From Methyloceanibacter methanicus (lineage in GTDB: Bacteria; Pseudomonadota; Alphaproteobacteria; Rhizobiales; Methyloligellaceae): 64,000 bases of DNA. Position numbers and translations under genes: made by a program. Below, piece after piece: positions 29,164-38,491 of this stretch. Numbering within the stretch: the first letter of the stretch is position 1; the number at the start of each line of letters is the position of its first letter. The DNA lies in the NCBI RefSeq assembly GCF_001723285.1, contig NZ_LPWG01000010.1:452847-516846 (forward strand). Direction: 5' to 3'. A model generated the notes under the pieces. The model had not been told where the DNA came from and ran no database searches. It saw only the letters and a list, made by a program, of their open reading frames with translations.

Positions 29164-30173
29164 TCATTGAACCAGCTTCTTGATGCCGGGTGCGGCGGCG
29201 CCGGCCGCGGCGTCCGCGATCGCGCCCCACGGACCGTTCAGCGATCCCTTGGGGATGACGTTCTCTTGGGAAACGGTGCCCTTGGTCGCACCGTTGGGCT
29301 CCTTGACCTGCCAATCGATGCGGATTTTTTCCTTCGAAAGTCCCGCGCTGCTCAGCCTCACGGTGCCGTCCACCGTGTAGACGTTCGAGCCCCGGCTCAC
29401 GACTTTGCGCCCGAGCTGCGGAGCTTCTTCTTCAAGGCCGAGGCCAGGCTGCTGCTGCCGTCGCCCGGCGCACCCGTGACGGTTCCGACCTTGACGCCGG
29501 AGGGTTTCGGCCCCGCCGTCGTCCGCGCGCTCGACGTGGCCGCGGCGCCTGTCGCCGCAGCCGCGCCGGTCGCTACCGCCGCCGTCCGGCCCGTGGAGGT
29601 CGAGGAGGAGGACGACGAGGCGGTCGGCGTTGACGACCGGCCGCCGCCGCGCCCGCCGGGCAGGTCCGCGGCAAGCTGGGAGGCTGTCTTGTTGGCGATG
29701 TTCGAGATCGCCGTGGAATTCAGTCCGCGCCATGGGTTGGAGGTCGATCCCCGGGAGACGGTCTCCTCTCCGGAGACCCGGGTGACGCGCGTGCCGGACG
29801 CATCGTTCACGTCCCACACATAAGAGATCTTCGAGCGGCTGCCCTCCACATTGGACAGGAGATAGCCGCGCAGGGTGTACTCCGCTTCGGCGGAACCGCT
29901 TGGGAGGATCGTCAGGTTGCGGTCGGCGCCGGCCGTCTGGAGGGCCTGGGTCAGCTTGGTCGTCACGCTTGTCGGCGGACCGACGACGGGCCCCATGGCG
30001 ATCTTGGGCGAGCCCTTAAACAGGCCGCCGGCGCCTTGCATGATATTGCCCATGCCCACGCCGCTGCCGCTTCCGCCACCGCAGCCCGCCAGCGACAGGG
30101 CTGCCGAAAGCAGGGCGGCGATGGCCGCGACAAGGCTCACGACCTGAGTCGTTCTGTTTGGCTCAGCGCTCAA
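29164..30173 (-). CDS. Lipoprotein with a duplicated domain, frame broken near 29406
   Basis: Predicted lipoprotein of about 336 aa after repair. The lipobox SLAGC ends a hydrophobic signal. I prefer the TTG at 30173 (GAGGGAG seven bases upstream) to more distant starts. Two related domains, each with a Lys-Ile strand, aromatic strand W(D/Q)V, asparagine/glycine turn and (N/G)PW (KISYVWDVNDASGTRV and KIRIDWQVKEPNGATK), flank a Ser/Thr/Ala-rich linker. The second domain is read only after one base is added at 29406. Family not recognised; it lies between prs and pgeF. Confidence 0.75.
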
Positions 30174-30265
30174 CCGCTCGCTCCCTCGCTGGCCGCACAC
30201 GATCCGTCCGCGCTTTCGCGCATGCACGCCAACGTTGTTTCAAACCAAGTCTTCTTCTGGCGGGG

Positions 30266-30330
30266 CCAAACGTGTTTGGTCGGCCAAGCTTGATCGCCCA
30301 TCCCGGGTTTCGTTGCCAAGTTTACTTGGC
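30266..30330. promoter_or_regulatory. Cluster of palindromes upstream of the lipoprotein gene
   Basis: CCAAACGTGTTTGG (30266-30279) is a perfect 14-base palindrome and GCCAAGTTTACTTGGC (30315-30330) has six-base arms. Between them lies GGCCAAGCTTGATC with the same GCCAAG core. Repeated CCAA(A/G) half-sites suggest an operator array for the lipoprotein gene, which reads away from here. Inferred from symmetry only. Confidence 0.4.
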
Positions 30331-30398
30331 GGGCCCCGATGGCGTCCAGACGCGCAGGGCCTCCCGGTCCCCGCCGATCAGTCTATGGTGAATCCCAA

Positions 30399-31184
30399 TC
30401 AGGTGAGGACGATGGCGGAAATTTGGCGGCCGTAATCCGCCTCGCCGTGATGCTGCGACCGCCGGTAACTATAAAGGCGGGTCTCGTCGTAATAAGTGCA
30501 GAGGCCGAGGTCGTAGATCTCGCCGACCTCTGCCCGGGCGAGCCGGTCGGCGACATAGGCGGGCAGGTCGAAATGGGGCTCGCCTGTCCCGTCGTCGTTG
30601 GCGAAGAACCTTTCGGCGTCCGGCTCAGTCGCGAGGAAGCGCGCCTTGTAGTCTGCGCCGACCTCGTAGGCCCCTTGGCTGATCGCGGGACCAATGGCCG
30701 CGACGACCCGGTCCGGTTTCGCCCCGAGCCCGGTCATGGCCGCGACCGTGGCTTCGACGATCCCGGTGAACGCTCCGCGCCAGCCGGCATGGGCGGCGCC
30801 GACCACGCGTGCCTCCGGATCGCAAAGGAGGACCGGTGCGCAGTCCGCGGTCACGATGCCGACCACGAGGCCCGGCGTCGCGGTGACGACCGCGTCCGCT
30901 TCCGGACGCGTCTCCCGCGCCCAGGTCTCGTCCGCGACGACGGCGATGTTCGAGTGCTTCTGATAGACGGTCGCGAGCTTGCCGGGCTCCGTGCCGAGCA
31001 GCCGTGCGACGCGTGCCCGGTTCTCCGAGACCGCTTCCGGCACATCGCGCGAGCCGACACCGCAATTGAGCGATTCGTAGAGGCCGTCCGAGACCCCGCC
31101 GAGCCGCGTGAAGAACCCGTGGTCGATGCCGCCGATGGCGGACAGGTTCGCGGCCTGAAATCTGAGCTTGTCTTCGGTGATCAT
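30399..31184 (-). CDS. pgeF: Peptidoglycan editing factor PgeF (multicopper polyphenol oxidase fold)
   Basis: YfiH/DUF152 protein of 261 aa. The family has been described as a laccase-like enzyme, a purine nucleoside phosphorylase and a peptidoglycan editing factor. Metal-site motifs are VYQKHSN, TADCAPVLL, GAAHAGWRGAF and AIGPAISQGAYEVG; the C-terminus LCTYYDETRLYSYRR is typical. It starts about 20 bases after the MidA-like gene, in an operon with lgt. Confidence 0.92.
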   Translation of the reverse strand: MITEDKLRFQAANLSAIGGIDHGFFTRLGGVSDGLYESLNCGVGSRDVPEAVSENRARVARLLGTEPGKLATVYQKHSNIAVVADETWARETRPEADAVVTATPGLVVGIVTADCAPVLLCDPEARVVGAAHAGWRGAFTGIVEATVAAMTGLGAKPDRVVAAIGPAISQGAYEVGADYKARFLATEPDAERFFANDDGTGEPHFDLPAYVADRLARAEVGEIYDLGLCTYYDETRLYSYRRSQHHGEADYGRQISAIVLT

Positions 31185-31203
31185 GATGATGCGTGTTGCG
31201 TCT

Positions 31204-32331
31204 TTAGGTACTGTCCCCGAAGGCGGGGGGCGGGGCAAGGTCTCGGCTGGTGAGGGCCAGCGCCTTGAAGATCACGCCCATGGAAGCGGGATCGACCAGC
31301 CGTCGCGTCCCGGACACGAGCGCCTCGCGTTCGTCTTCGCTGGCATTCGCGCAGAGCCGCTCCAGGCGGGCTTCCAGGCCGAGCTCCAGGAGCAGGGCGC
31401 CTTGGGTCTTGGGGCCGTAGGCGAGGAGCCCGTTCGCCTCGGCGGCATCCTTCAAGGCTCCGAAATCCACGTGCGCGGTGAGGTCCACATTGCCCGGTGC
31501 CTCCAAGGGGTCGGCGAATTCGTGCCGTGACACGGCCTGGAGCGTGTCGCCGCACGCGGTCGCCTCGTGACCGTAGTCGATCAGAAGCGCGGCGAGCGGC
31601 GCGTCCTCGGCCCGTGCGGCGAGGGCCGCGATCACCGCGTTGGCCGCGGGCCTGATTTCGAGGATCGACCCATCGGGGAGCTGCTGCAGTTCGGCGTTCC
31701 GGCGCAAGCTCTCGACGGCGAGCGGGGGGCCGTCGCAGAATGCGAAGCCGCCGTCCGCGCCGATCCGCACGCAGCGCTCGCGCCATTGTCCGTTTCGCCA
31801 AACCAGTTGCCGAATGGGCAAGGCATCGATGAACTCGTTGGCGAGCACGATCGCCGGGCCGGGCGGCAGATCCTCGATCCGCGCGTGCCAGGATATTTCG
31901 GCGCCGGAATCGCTGAGCGCCTCTTCCTGCGCGCGGCGCAAAGGCCGGCTGGTCTCGACGAGGGCCACCGTCGCGCTCTCCAGGAAGCCCGGCAGGCGGC
32001 GCAGGCCGCGCAAGGCATCGGCCATGAGCGTGCCGCGCCCCGGCCCGAGCTCGGCGAGGACCACGCGCTCGGGCGAGCCCATGGATTGCCAGACGGCGTA
32101 GGCCCACAGGCCGAGAAGCTCGCCGAAGACCTGGCTGACCTCGGGCGCCGTGATGAAGTCGCCGCCGGCGCCGATGGGCTGCTTCGAGGGATAGTAGCCG
32201 GCCGTCGCATCGGCCATGCAGACATCCATGAAGTGCTCGACGCTGATGGGACCGGTCCGCGCGATCTGCGCCTTCAAGCGGACGCTGAGGAGCGTGCTCT
32301 CCGTGCTGGTCGGTCTGTGCGTCGGCGCCAT
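31204..32331 (-). CDS. SAM-dependent methyltransferase of the NDUFAF7/MidA family
   Basis: DUF185 protein of 375 aa. Motifs include GDFITAPEVSQVFGELLG, VLAELGPGRGTLMAD (the SAM loop) and VLANEFIDALPI. Eukaryotic NDUFAF7 dimethylates an arginine of complex I subunit NDUFS2; the bacterial target is unproved. The ATG at 32331 has AGGCGG just upstream; a TTG at 32346 would overlap the lgt stop. Second gene of lgt-MidA-pgeF. Confidence 0.9.
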   Translation of the reverse strand: MAPTHRPTSTESTLLSVRLKAQIARTGPISVEHFMDVCMADATAGYYPSKQPIGAGGDFITAPEVSQVFGELLGLWAYAVWQSMGSPERVVLAELGPGRGTLMADALRGLRRLPGFLESATVALVETSRPLRRAQEEALSDSGAEISWHARIEDLPPGPAIVLANEFIDALPIRQLVWRNGQWRERCVRIGADGGFAFCDGPPLAVESLRRNAELQQLPDGSILEIRPAANAVIAALAARAEDAPLAALLIDYGHEATACGDTLQAVSRHEFADPLEAPGNVDLTAHVDFGALKDAAEANGLLAYGPKTQGALLLELGLEARLERLCANASEDEREALVSGTRRLVDPASMGVIFKALALTSRDLAPPPAFGDST

Positions 32332-32342
32332 GGTGCCGCCTG

Positions 32343-33170
32343 TCAAGCCGCGAGGGCTGCCTTCCGGCGTGCGCGCCAGATGAGCCAGATGCCGATGAGC
32401 AGCATCGGGATCGAGTACGCCATGCCGGGGGTGAGGATGCCGACATCCAACGGATGTCCGGGGTGCGGTTCGCGCGCGACCTCCTCCACGATCGAGCGGA
32501 AGATGCCGTAGAAGATGAGAAACAGGCCGAACACGGTGCCGGGCCGGTTCAGCTCTTTGTAGACGTGCGTGGCGATGCGCAGGATGATGAACAAGACGAT
32601 GCCTTCAAGCGCGGCCTCGTAGAGCTGGCTCGGGTGGCGCGGCAGATCGTCGACGCCGGGAAACACCATGGCCCAGGGCACGTCGGTGGGGCGGCCGTAG
32701 ACCTCCGAATTGATGAAATTGGCGATGCGCCCGAAGAACAGGCCGAACGGGGTCGCCGCCGAGGCGATGTCGCCGAGCGACAGCGGGTTGATCCCTTGCG
32801 CCTTCGAGAAGAGGTAGACCGCGAGGACGACGCCGAGCAGGCCGCCGTGGAAGGACATGCCGCCGTTCCAGATCGCCGGAATCTGCCCCGGGTTCTCCCA
32901 GAAATAGCTGGGCTCATAGAAGAGGACGAAGCCGAGGCGGCCGCCGACCACGATGCCGAGCGTGATCCAGAGCAGGAAGTCGTCCGCCTGCCGAACCGTC
33001 ATCGGGGGATGGCCGTTCCAGAGGTCGGCACGGGACACGAGCCTGCGCCCATACAGCCAGCCGGCCAGGATGCCCGCCATATAGGCGAGGCCGTACCAGC
33101 GCACGGATGCGGGGCCGATGGAGAACGCCACGGGATCGATGACGGGGAAGGGGATGACGAACAACTGCAT
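32343..33170 (-). CDS. lgt: Prolipoprotein diacylglyceryl transferase
   Basis: Inner-membrane enzyme of 275 aa that adds diacylglycerol from phosphatidylglycerol to the lipobox cysteine of prolipoproteins. Seven hydrophobic segments; the Lgt signature GRIANFINSEVYGRPTD is at about residues 142-158, with WNGGMSFHGGLLG before it. Its end abuts the MidA-like gene, so these are co-transcribed. Several lipoproteins in the window would be substrates. Confidence 0.96.
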   Translation of the reverse strand: MQLFVIPFPVIDPVAFSIGPASVRWYGLAYMAGILAGWLYGRRLVSRADLWNGHPPMTVRQADDFLLWITLGIVVGGRLGFVLFYEPSYFWENPGQIPAIWNGGMSFHGGLLGVVLAVYLFSKAQGINPLSLGDIASAATPFGLFFGRIANFINSEVYGRPTDVPWAMVFPGVDDLPRHPSQLYEAALEGIVLFIILRIATHVYKELNRPGTVFGLFLIFYGIFRSIVEEVAREPHPGHPLDVGILTPGMAYSIPMLLIGIWLIWRARRKAALAA

Positions 33171-33383
33171 GATGCCTCGGGTGAATTGGACGGGGCGACC
33201 CTCGGCTCCAGGTCTGGCACTGTCAAGCGCGCCCTTTGCCCCGATCGCGCGGCCTCAATGGCCTACGCTGGTCTGCTTGCCTCAACCGGCGCGCTACGCA
33301 ATAGTCCGCGCAAATGACAGTTTCGCCAAACGGCAGTCCGGCTAAGCGCCGGTCCGGCATGGCCTTTTTGGAGGTTGCGTGAC

Positions 33384-33647
33384 ATGACGCAGACCAGCGG
33401 GCGGTTTTTCGACGAGTTGGGCAAGCTTCTGACCGACGCGGTCGGCGCCGCCGACGGCGTGCGGCAAGAGGTGGAAGGCGTGGTGCGTGCTCAGGCCGAG
33501 CGGGTGTTGAACGAACTCGACGTGGTCCAGCGCGAGGAGTTCGAGGCCGTCAAAGCCATGGCCCAGAAGGCGCGCGAGGAAAACGAGCGCCTCGAGGCGC
33601 GGATCGCCGTGCTTGAGTCCAAGCTAGCTGTGGATAACCCGGGATAG
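33384..33647 (+). CDS. ubiK: Ubiquinone biosynthesis accessory factor UbiK
   Basis: BMFP/DUF526 protein of 87 aa: an amphipathic N-terminal helix, a middle segment and a C-terminal coiled coil (KAREENERLEARIAVLESKL). UbiK in enterobacteria assists aerobic ubiquinone synthesis and binds lipid. The ATG at 33384 has GGAGG nine bases upstream. Divergent from lgt and alone. Confidence 0.85.
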   Translation: MTQTSGRFFDELGKLLTDAVGAADGVRQEVEGVVRAQAERVLNELDVVQREEFEAVKAMAQKAREENERLEARIAVLESKLAVDNPG

Positions 33648-33838
33648 CGCTTGGCCGAGAGTCGAGTCGAGTCTCTGATTCATCCACAGATTTCTGCATC
33701 CATCCACAGCAATTCGACTCTTGGCGACTCCGGCGCCGTTTTGCGCGCGGACTCGCCGGTATATAACTGATTCATCTACTGATTCGCGGTTGCTGTTTTC
33801 TGTGCGCGGACCCCTCAACGCGGCCCGAGAGGATACGC

Positions 33839-34335
33839 ATGGCTTCGATGGAAGCGACTTACGACCACTTCACAAATCCCGTGGACATGGTGGAGCAGAT
33901 CGCCACCATCCGCGACTGGACGTTCGAACGCAGTGCGCCGGACGAGCTGACCCTGTCCGTGGCCGGCTCCTGGTGCGACTATCATATCTCTTTGAACTGG
34001 CGGGAAGATCTGGAGGCGCTGCATCTGGCCTGCGCGTTCGACTTCCGGGCGAGCAATGCGCGGCTTCCCGAGCTCTACCGGCTCATGGCCAGCATCAACG
34101 AGCAGCTTTGGCTCGGCCATTTCGACCTGTGGCGGCAGGACGGGATGCTGCTTTACCGCAACGGCCTGCTCCTGGCCGGCGCGGACACCCATGTCGGTCA
34201 ATGCGAGGGCCTGTTGACCGCCGCCCTTGAGGCTTGCGAGCGTTATTATCAGAGCTCCAGTTCGTGATGTGGGCCGGCAAGTCCGCCGACGAGGCCTTGG
34301 CCGCCACAATGCTGGAGACGCAAGGTACGGCTTAG
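33839..34335 (+). CDS. YbjN domain protein, frame broken near 34252
   Basis: Protein of about 165 aa after repair, matching the YbjN (sensory transduction) family common in alphaproteobacteria. Seen: NPVDMVEQIA, LTLSVAGSWCDYHISL and LGHFDLW. As written it stops at 34267 after E-R-Y-Y-Q; one more base at 34252 continues L-Q-F-V-M-W-A-G-K-S-A-D-E-A-L-A, the family C-terminus. GAGAGG lies before the ATG. It stands just upstream of proC; function unknown. Confidence 0.85.
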
Positions 34336-34469
34336 AAGTCGCGGCTTGGAAGGCGCGGTTTGGGGCGTGACCGCGCAAGGAGCGGCTGTTTAGATTGTTG
34401 GAAGAGACGGATCTTCCGACGAAGCAGGTGTTCCGGTGAAACAGGTCTTCCAATGAAGCAAGATCAAGG

Positions 34470-35291
34470 ATGACGATGGCCCTGACAGGTCCACTGCTCC
34501 TGGTGGGTGCCGGCAAGATGGGCGGGGCGCTGCTCGAGGGCTGGCTCCGCCGCGGTCTCGACCCCGCGAAAATCTTCATTCAAGACCCCGCGCTGCCTGA
34601 CGCCATGCGGCGCCTGGCAGGCACGCACGGGATCGTCGCCGGCGAGTCGCCCTCGCTGCCCCAAGCGCCCGCCGTCATCGTGCTCGCGGTGAAACCGGCC
34701 CTCGCGGAGGCGGTGCTGACCGCGATCGCGCCAAAGCTCGGCGCCGGGACGGTCGTCCTGTCCATCGCGGCGGGGCGTACGCTCGAGTCTCTCGCCGAAC
34801 CCTTGCACGAGACCTGCGCGGTCGTGCGCGCCATGCCCAATACGCCGGCGGCGGTGGGCGAGGGGATCACGGTGTGCGTCGCCAACGATCGGACAAGCGA
34901 GTCCCAGAGAACCGTGTGCGAGGCGCTGCTCTCCGCCGTCGGAGACGTGGTGTGGGTCGAGGACGAGGCGCTGATGGATGCGGTGACCGCCGTGTCCGGC
35001 AGCGGTCCGGCCTATGTGTTCCATCTGGCGGAGTGCTTGGCTGAGGCCGGGATCGAGGCGGGGCTCCCGCCGGACCTTGCCGCCCGCCTTGCCCGGGCGA
35101 CGGTCGCGGGCGCTGGTGCGCTGCTGAAGCAGTCCGAACACGACGCTGCCACGCTGAGGCGGAACGTGACGTCGCCCAACGGGACCACCGCCGCGGCGCT
35201 CGATGTGCTGATGGAGGACGAGGCCCTGAAGAGCCTGCTTGCGCGCGCCGTGTCCGCAGCCGCGAAACGGTCGCGCGACCTCTCGTCCTGA
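34470..35291 (+). CDS. proC: Pyrroline-5-carboxylate reductase
   Basis: Last step of proline synthesis: reduces pyrroline-5-carboxylate to proline with NADPH. 273 aa. The Rossmann loop is LLVGAGKMGGALLEGW at residues 9-24; VKPALAEAVL and AMPNTPAAVGEG follow; the C-terminal signature DAVTAVSGSGPAYVF and NVTSPNGTTAAALDVL are present. Translation may start at 34470 or at the ATG two codons later, which is better spaced from AAGG. It follows ybjN on the same strand. Confidence 0.95.
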   Translation: MTMALTGPLLLVGAGKMGGALLEGWLRRGLDPAKIFIQDPALPDAMRRLAGTHGIVAGESPSLPQAPAVIVLAVKPALAEAVLTAIAPKLGAGTVVLSIAAGRTLESLAEPLHETCAVVRAMPNTPAAVGEGITVCVANDRTSESQRTVCEALLSAVGDVVWVEDEALMDAVTAVSGSGPAYVFHLAECLAEAGIEAGLPPDLAARLARATVAGAGALLKQSEHDAATLRRNVTSPNGTTAAALDVLMEDEALKSLLARAVSAAAKRSRDLSS

Positions 35292-35419
35292 TCCTTCGCC
35301 GGATCCCGTGTGCAGTCCTGCGAGCGGGCGGGGCGCGTCGTCTTCCGATGGCCACGAATTCGGCTTATCGTTTCGGGAACGACGACGCCGGAACGCGTGA
35401 ACGAGAGAGGAGTGCGGCC

Positions 35420-36096
35420 ATGTTCGAGGAATTCTCCAGGCGCAACCGGGCGGTGATGGCCGCCATGACGCTGGCCGCCAAGCGCGATTGGGCGACGTCG
35501 GCCTCTCCGACATCGCCAAGGAAGCCAATCTCACCCTCGCGGATTTGCGCCGGGAGTTCGTCTGCAAGAACGAGATCCTGCGCGCCTTCCAAGCCGAGGT
35601 CGACGCCCAGGTTCTGGCGCGCCTCAAACCGGGAGGACCGGACGACAGCGTGCGCGATCAGGTCTTCGAGTCGTTGATGACCCGGTTCGAGGTCATGGCG
35701 CCGCACAAGGAGGCCCTGAAGCGCATCGCGGCCTATTTGCGGTGCCGGCCGGGCGAGGCGGCCCTGTTCGTCTGTTCGCGGCTCGTCACGCAGTACTGGA
35801 CGCTCGCGGGCACGGGCGCGAAGCTCGACGGCCCGGCCGCCCTGGTGCGTGTCGCCGGCCTGTCCGCCGTCTACGGCAAGGCCTTCAGCGTGTGGCTCGA
35901 GGACGACTCGCCCTCGCTCGACAAGACCATGGCGACGCTCGACCGCGGTCTGACAAACGGCGAGCGCGGCATGCAAAGTCTCGAGAAGGTCTGCGAGACC
36001 GTGTGCGGGGTCGTGCGCGGCCTGAAGCGGAACTTCACCCGCAAGGATCAGCCGGACGACAAGCCGTCGACCGGTCCCATGCCGTCGTCGGCATGA
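35420..36096 (+). CDS. TetR-like transcriptional regulator, frame broken near 35491
   Basis: Protein of about 225 aa after repair. One more G at 35491 gives K-R-D-W-G-D-V-G-L-S-D-I-A-K-E-A, a TetR helix-turn-helix (SDIAKEANLTLADLRREFVCKNE would be the recognition region, about residues 27-50). The remaining all-alpha part would be the ligand and dimer domain; the lysine-rich tail is unstructured. GAGAGGAG precedes the ATG. Ligand and targets unknown; its neighbour on the other strand is the copper store. Confidence 0.78.
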
Positions 36097-36112
36097 GCTG
36101 CGCGCCGTCGCG

Positions 36113-36599
36113 CTAGGCGCCGATCGCTTCCTTGCATGCCTTGATGCAGGCGACGCAGGCGTCGCCGCAGGCCTTGCAGGCTTCGTGCTCGTCCGCGTGC
36201 TTTTCGCATTCCTTGGCGCAATCGTCGCACACGTCGATGCAGACCTTGGCGAGTGCCGTCAGGCGCTTCGCATCGGTCGCCGCGTAGCGGGCAAGCGTCG
36301 CGCACATCGGCAGCATGGCGTTCACGCTGGCGAGGCAGTCGATGAGCGACGTGTCTCCCGAGCCAATGACCGTGATGCAATGGGCAACGCATGCTTCGCC
36401 ATGGCCGACGCATTCCAGCGCAAGGCGGGTCAGGTCATCGTGCTTGGCGCCGTGATGGGCGTGTTCGGCCCTCGCTTGCCCGGCGCCGGCCATGGGCAGC
36501 GCCAATCCGGCGAGCGCGGCGCGGCGAGCATGCTGCGGCGGTCGAGCTTCGCTTCTGCCGGCGCGGTCGCGTCGGCGGCGTGAAAGCAGTCTTGGGCAT
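36113..36599 (-). CDS. Tat-exported four-helix-bundle copper storage protein (Csp1-like), frame broken near 36592 and 36520
   Basis: About 162 aa after repair. The mature part is a four-helix bundle with 14 cysteines in CxxxC and CxxC patterns, for example CIDVCDDCAKEC and CKACGDACVACIKAC. That is the hallmark of DUF326/Csp proteins, which fill the bundle core with Cu(I). Restoring one base at 36592 and one at 36520 yields a twin-arginine signal, L-D-R-R-S-M-L, then AALAGLALPMAGAGQARA, as in the exported Csp1 of Methylosinus. AGGAGG lies six bases before the ATG at 36599. It should store or detoxify copper in the periplasm. Confidence 0.82.
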
Positions 36600-36675
36600 T
36601 TTGGCCTCCTGAAACGTGGACTGAACTGCGGACCGGGCCGATGCGGTCACGGGATCGGCGGGCTGGTCCGCACGG

Positions 36676-37044
36676 CTAGTAAGGAAGCGGGTCCTCGTCG
36701 TCCGGCCCGGAGAGGCTTTCGGGACCTTCGCCCGGAAGCTCTTCGTCGATCGGATCCGGGTCGACCGGATTGTCGGGGTCGTCCAAGGGATCGCCCAACG
36801 GATCGGAGCCGAGTTCCAGCTTCTCCTTGAGCGGTTCCGGGGACACGCCCTCTGCCGCGTCCTTCTCGAGCGTGCTCTCGCGGCCGAACTCGACCTTGCC
36901 ACCGGAATCGATATCGAGCTGGAATTCGGAGCCCGGCATTTCGTTTTGCTGGAAACCGTCCGGCTCCTCCTCGTTCTGGCCGAAAGCCGGTCCCGACAAC
37001 GCCACCGTCACCATGGCGGCAAACCCGATATACGCACTCTTCAT
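36676..37044 (-). CDS. Acidic secreted protein of unknown function
   Basis: Protein of 122 aa. Residues 1-22 are a signal peptide ending PAFGQ. The mature part is very acidic: many Asp/Glu, ending in a Pro/Asp/Glu-rich stretch (DPLGDPLDDPDNPVDPDP). No cysteine or domain. Its ATG has GGAGG nearby. It lies between the histidine kinase and the copper store on the same strand. An acidic cation-binding role would fit the setting but is a guess. Confidence 0.7.
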   Translation of the reverse strand: MKSAYIGFAAMVTVALSGPAFGQNEEEPDGFQQNEMPGSEFQLDIDSGGKVEFGRESTLEKDAAEGVSPEPLKEKLELGSDPLGDPLDDPDNPVDPDPIDEELPGEGPESLSGPDDEDPLPY

Positions 37045-37067
37045 GGAAGCACCTCCGACAGAGAAGA

Positions 37068-38491
37068 CTAGACGGGAACCTTTAGCACGGCTTTGAGCCC
37101 GCCGAGAGAAGATTGGTCGAGCGTGATGTCACCGCCGTGAATCCGGGTGATGTCGCGGGTGATGGCAAGCCCGAGCCCCGTCGAGCCCGAATCCTGATTG
37201 CGCGCGTGGTCGGTGCGATAGAACGGGCGGAACACCAGTTCGCGTTCGTCCTCCGGAACGCCGGGGCCGTCGTCCTCGACCTCGATTGTCAGGAGGCCGT
37301 CGGTCTTCCCGGCGGTGATGCGCACGGTGTCCGCGAAGCGCGCAGCGTTGTTCACGAGATTCGCGATCGCGCGCTTGAAGGCGTGGCGGCGAACGCGCAC
37401 CACGAGCGGCGCGTTCTTGATCCGGACCTCGACGGTCTTGCCTTCGAGACCGCCCTTGCCGCCATGGGCCTGGGAACTCACCTCGCCCAGAATCTCGCCG
37501 ATGTCCACGGAACTGATGGCTTCGCCCGAATCGCCTTTCGCGAACGCCATGTAGTCCTCGAGCATGGCCTGCATCTCGTCGACGTCGGCGCGCATGGCGT
37601 CGAGTTCGGGCCCTTCTTCCAGCATGGCGAGTTGCAGCCGGAAGCGGGTCAGGATCGTCCGGAGGTCGTGGCTGACGCCGGCCAGCATGAGCGTACGCTG
37701 TTCCACATGCCGTTCGATGCGGTCGCGCATCTCGACGAAGGCGTGGGCGGCCTGGCGCACTTCGCGCGCGCCGCGCGGCTTGAAGTCGCTCGGCATGGGA
37801 CGGCCCTTGCCGAAGCTCTCCGCGGCATGGGCCAGGCGCAGGATCGGCCTGATCTGATTGCGCAGGAAGAGAATGGCGACCGTGAGCAGCACCACGGACG
37901 TGCCGAGCATCCACACGATGAAGATGTGCGAGTTGGATGCATAGGTTTGGCTGCGCCGCGCCAGGACGTGCATGATCGCGTTGTCGAGCTTGATGCGGAT
38001 GTCGACGAAGTCGGACCGGCCCACCGTATCGATCCAGAAGGGGCGTCCGATCCGCCGTTCCAGTTCGTCGGACAGGGTCGAGTCCAGAAGGTCGAAAAAC
38101 GGCTTGGTGCGCACTTCCGGGAGGTCTTCGCCGGGCGCGAAACGCACCCGCAAGCCCAGATTCTTCGCCGCGTTCTCGGTCAGCGTATCGGCGTTGCGCT
38201 TGCTCGGAAGCTCCTCGTACATATCGATCAGCATACCGATGTTCTGTACCGTGCCTGTCGACAGGCGATGCGTGACGGTTTGCCAGTGACGTTCCAGGAA
38301 CACGAAGGTCAGGACGGACTGCAGCAGCACCATCGGTGCGATGATGATGATGAGGGCGCGAGCGTAGAGCCTTTCGGCATTTGCTCGCCGAAGCGTGCCA
38401 GCAGCCATTTGAGCGGGCCCTGCCGTTCGGCTCTGGCCGGCTCGTCCGGAAGCGGGCGTGCGGTACGGGCGGTATCGGAGACGGCGCTCAT
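37068..38491 (-). CDS. EnvZ-type sensor histidine kinase, frame broken near 38370
   Basis: Membrane histidine kinase of about 474 aa after repair. One transmembrane helix (about residues 45-65, ALIIIIAPMVLLQSVLTF), a periplasmic domain, a second helix (WMLGTSVVLLTVAILFL), HAMP, the phospho-acceptor H box LAGVSHDLRTILTR, and an ATPase domain with NLVNNAARFA, VEDDGPGVP and GSTGLGLAI. One more base at 38370 joins the N-terminus (M-P-K-G-L-Y-A-R-A-L). Its start overlaps the regulator stop by one base (TGATG), so the pair is translationally coupled. Confidence 0.92.
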
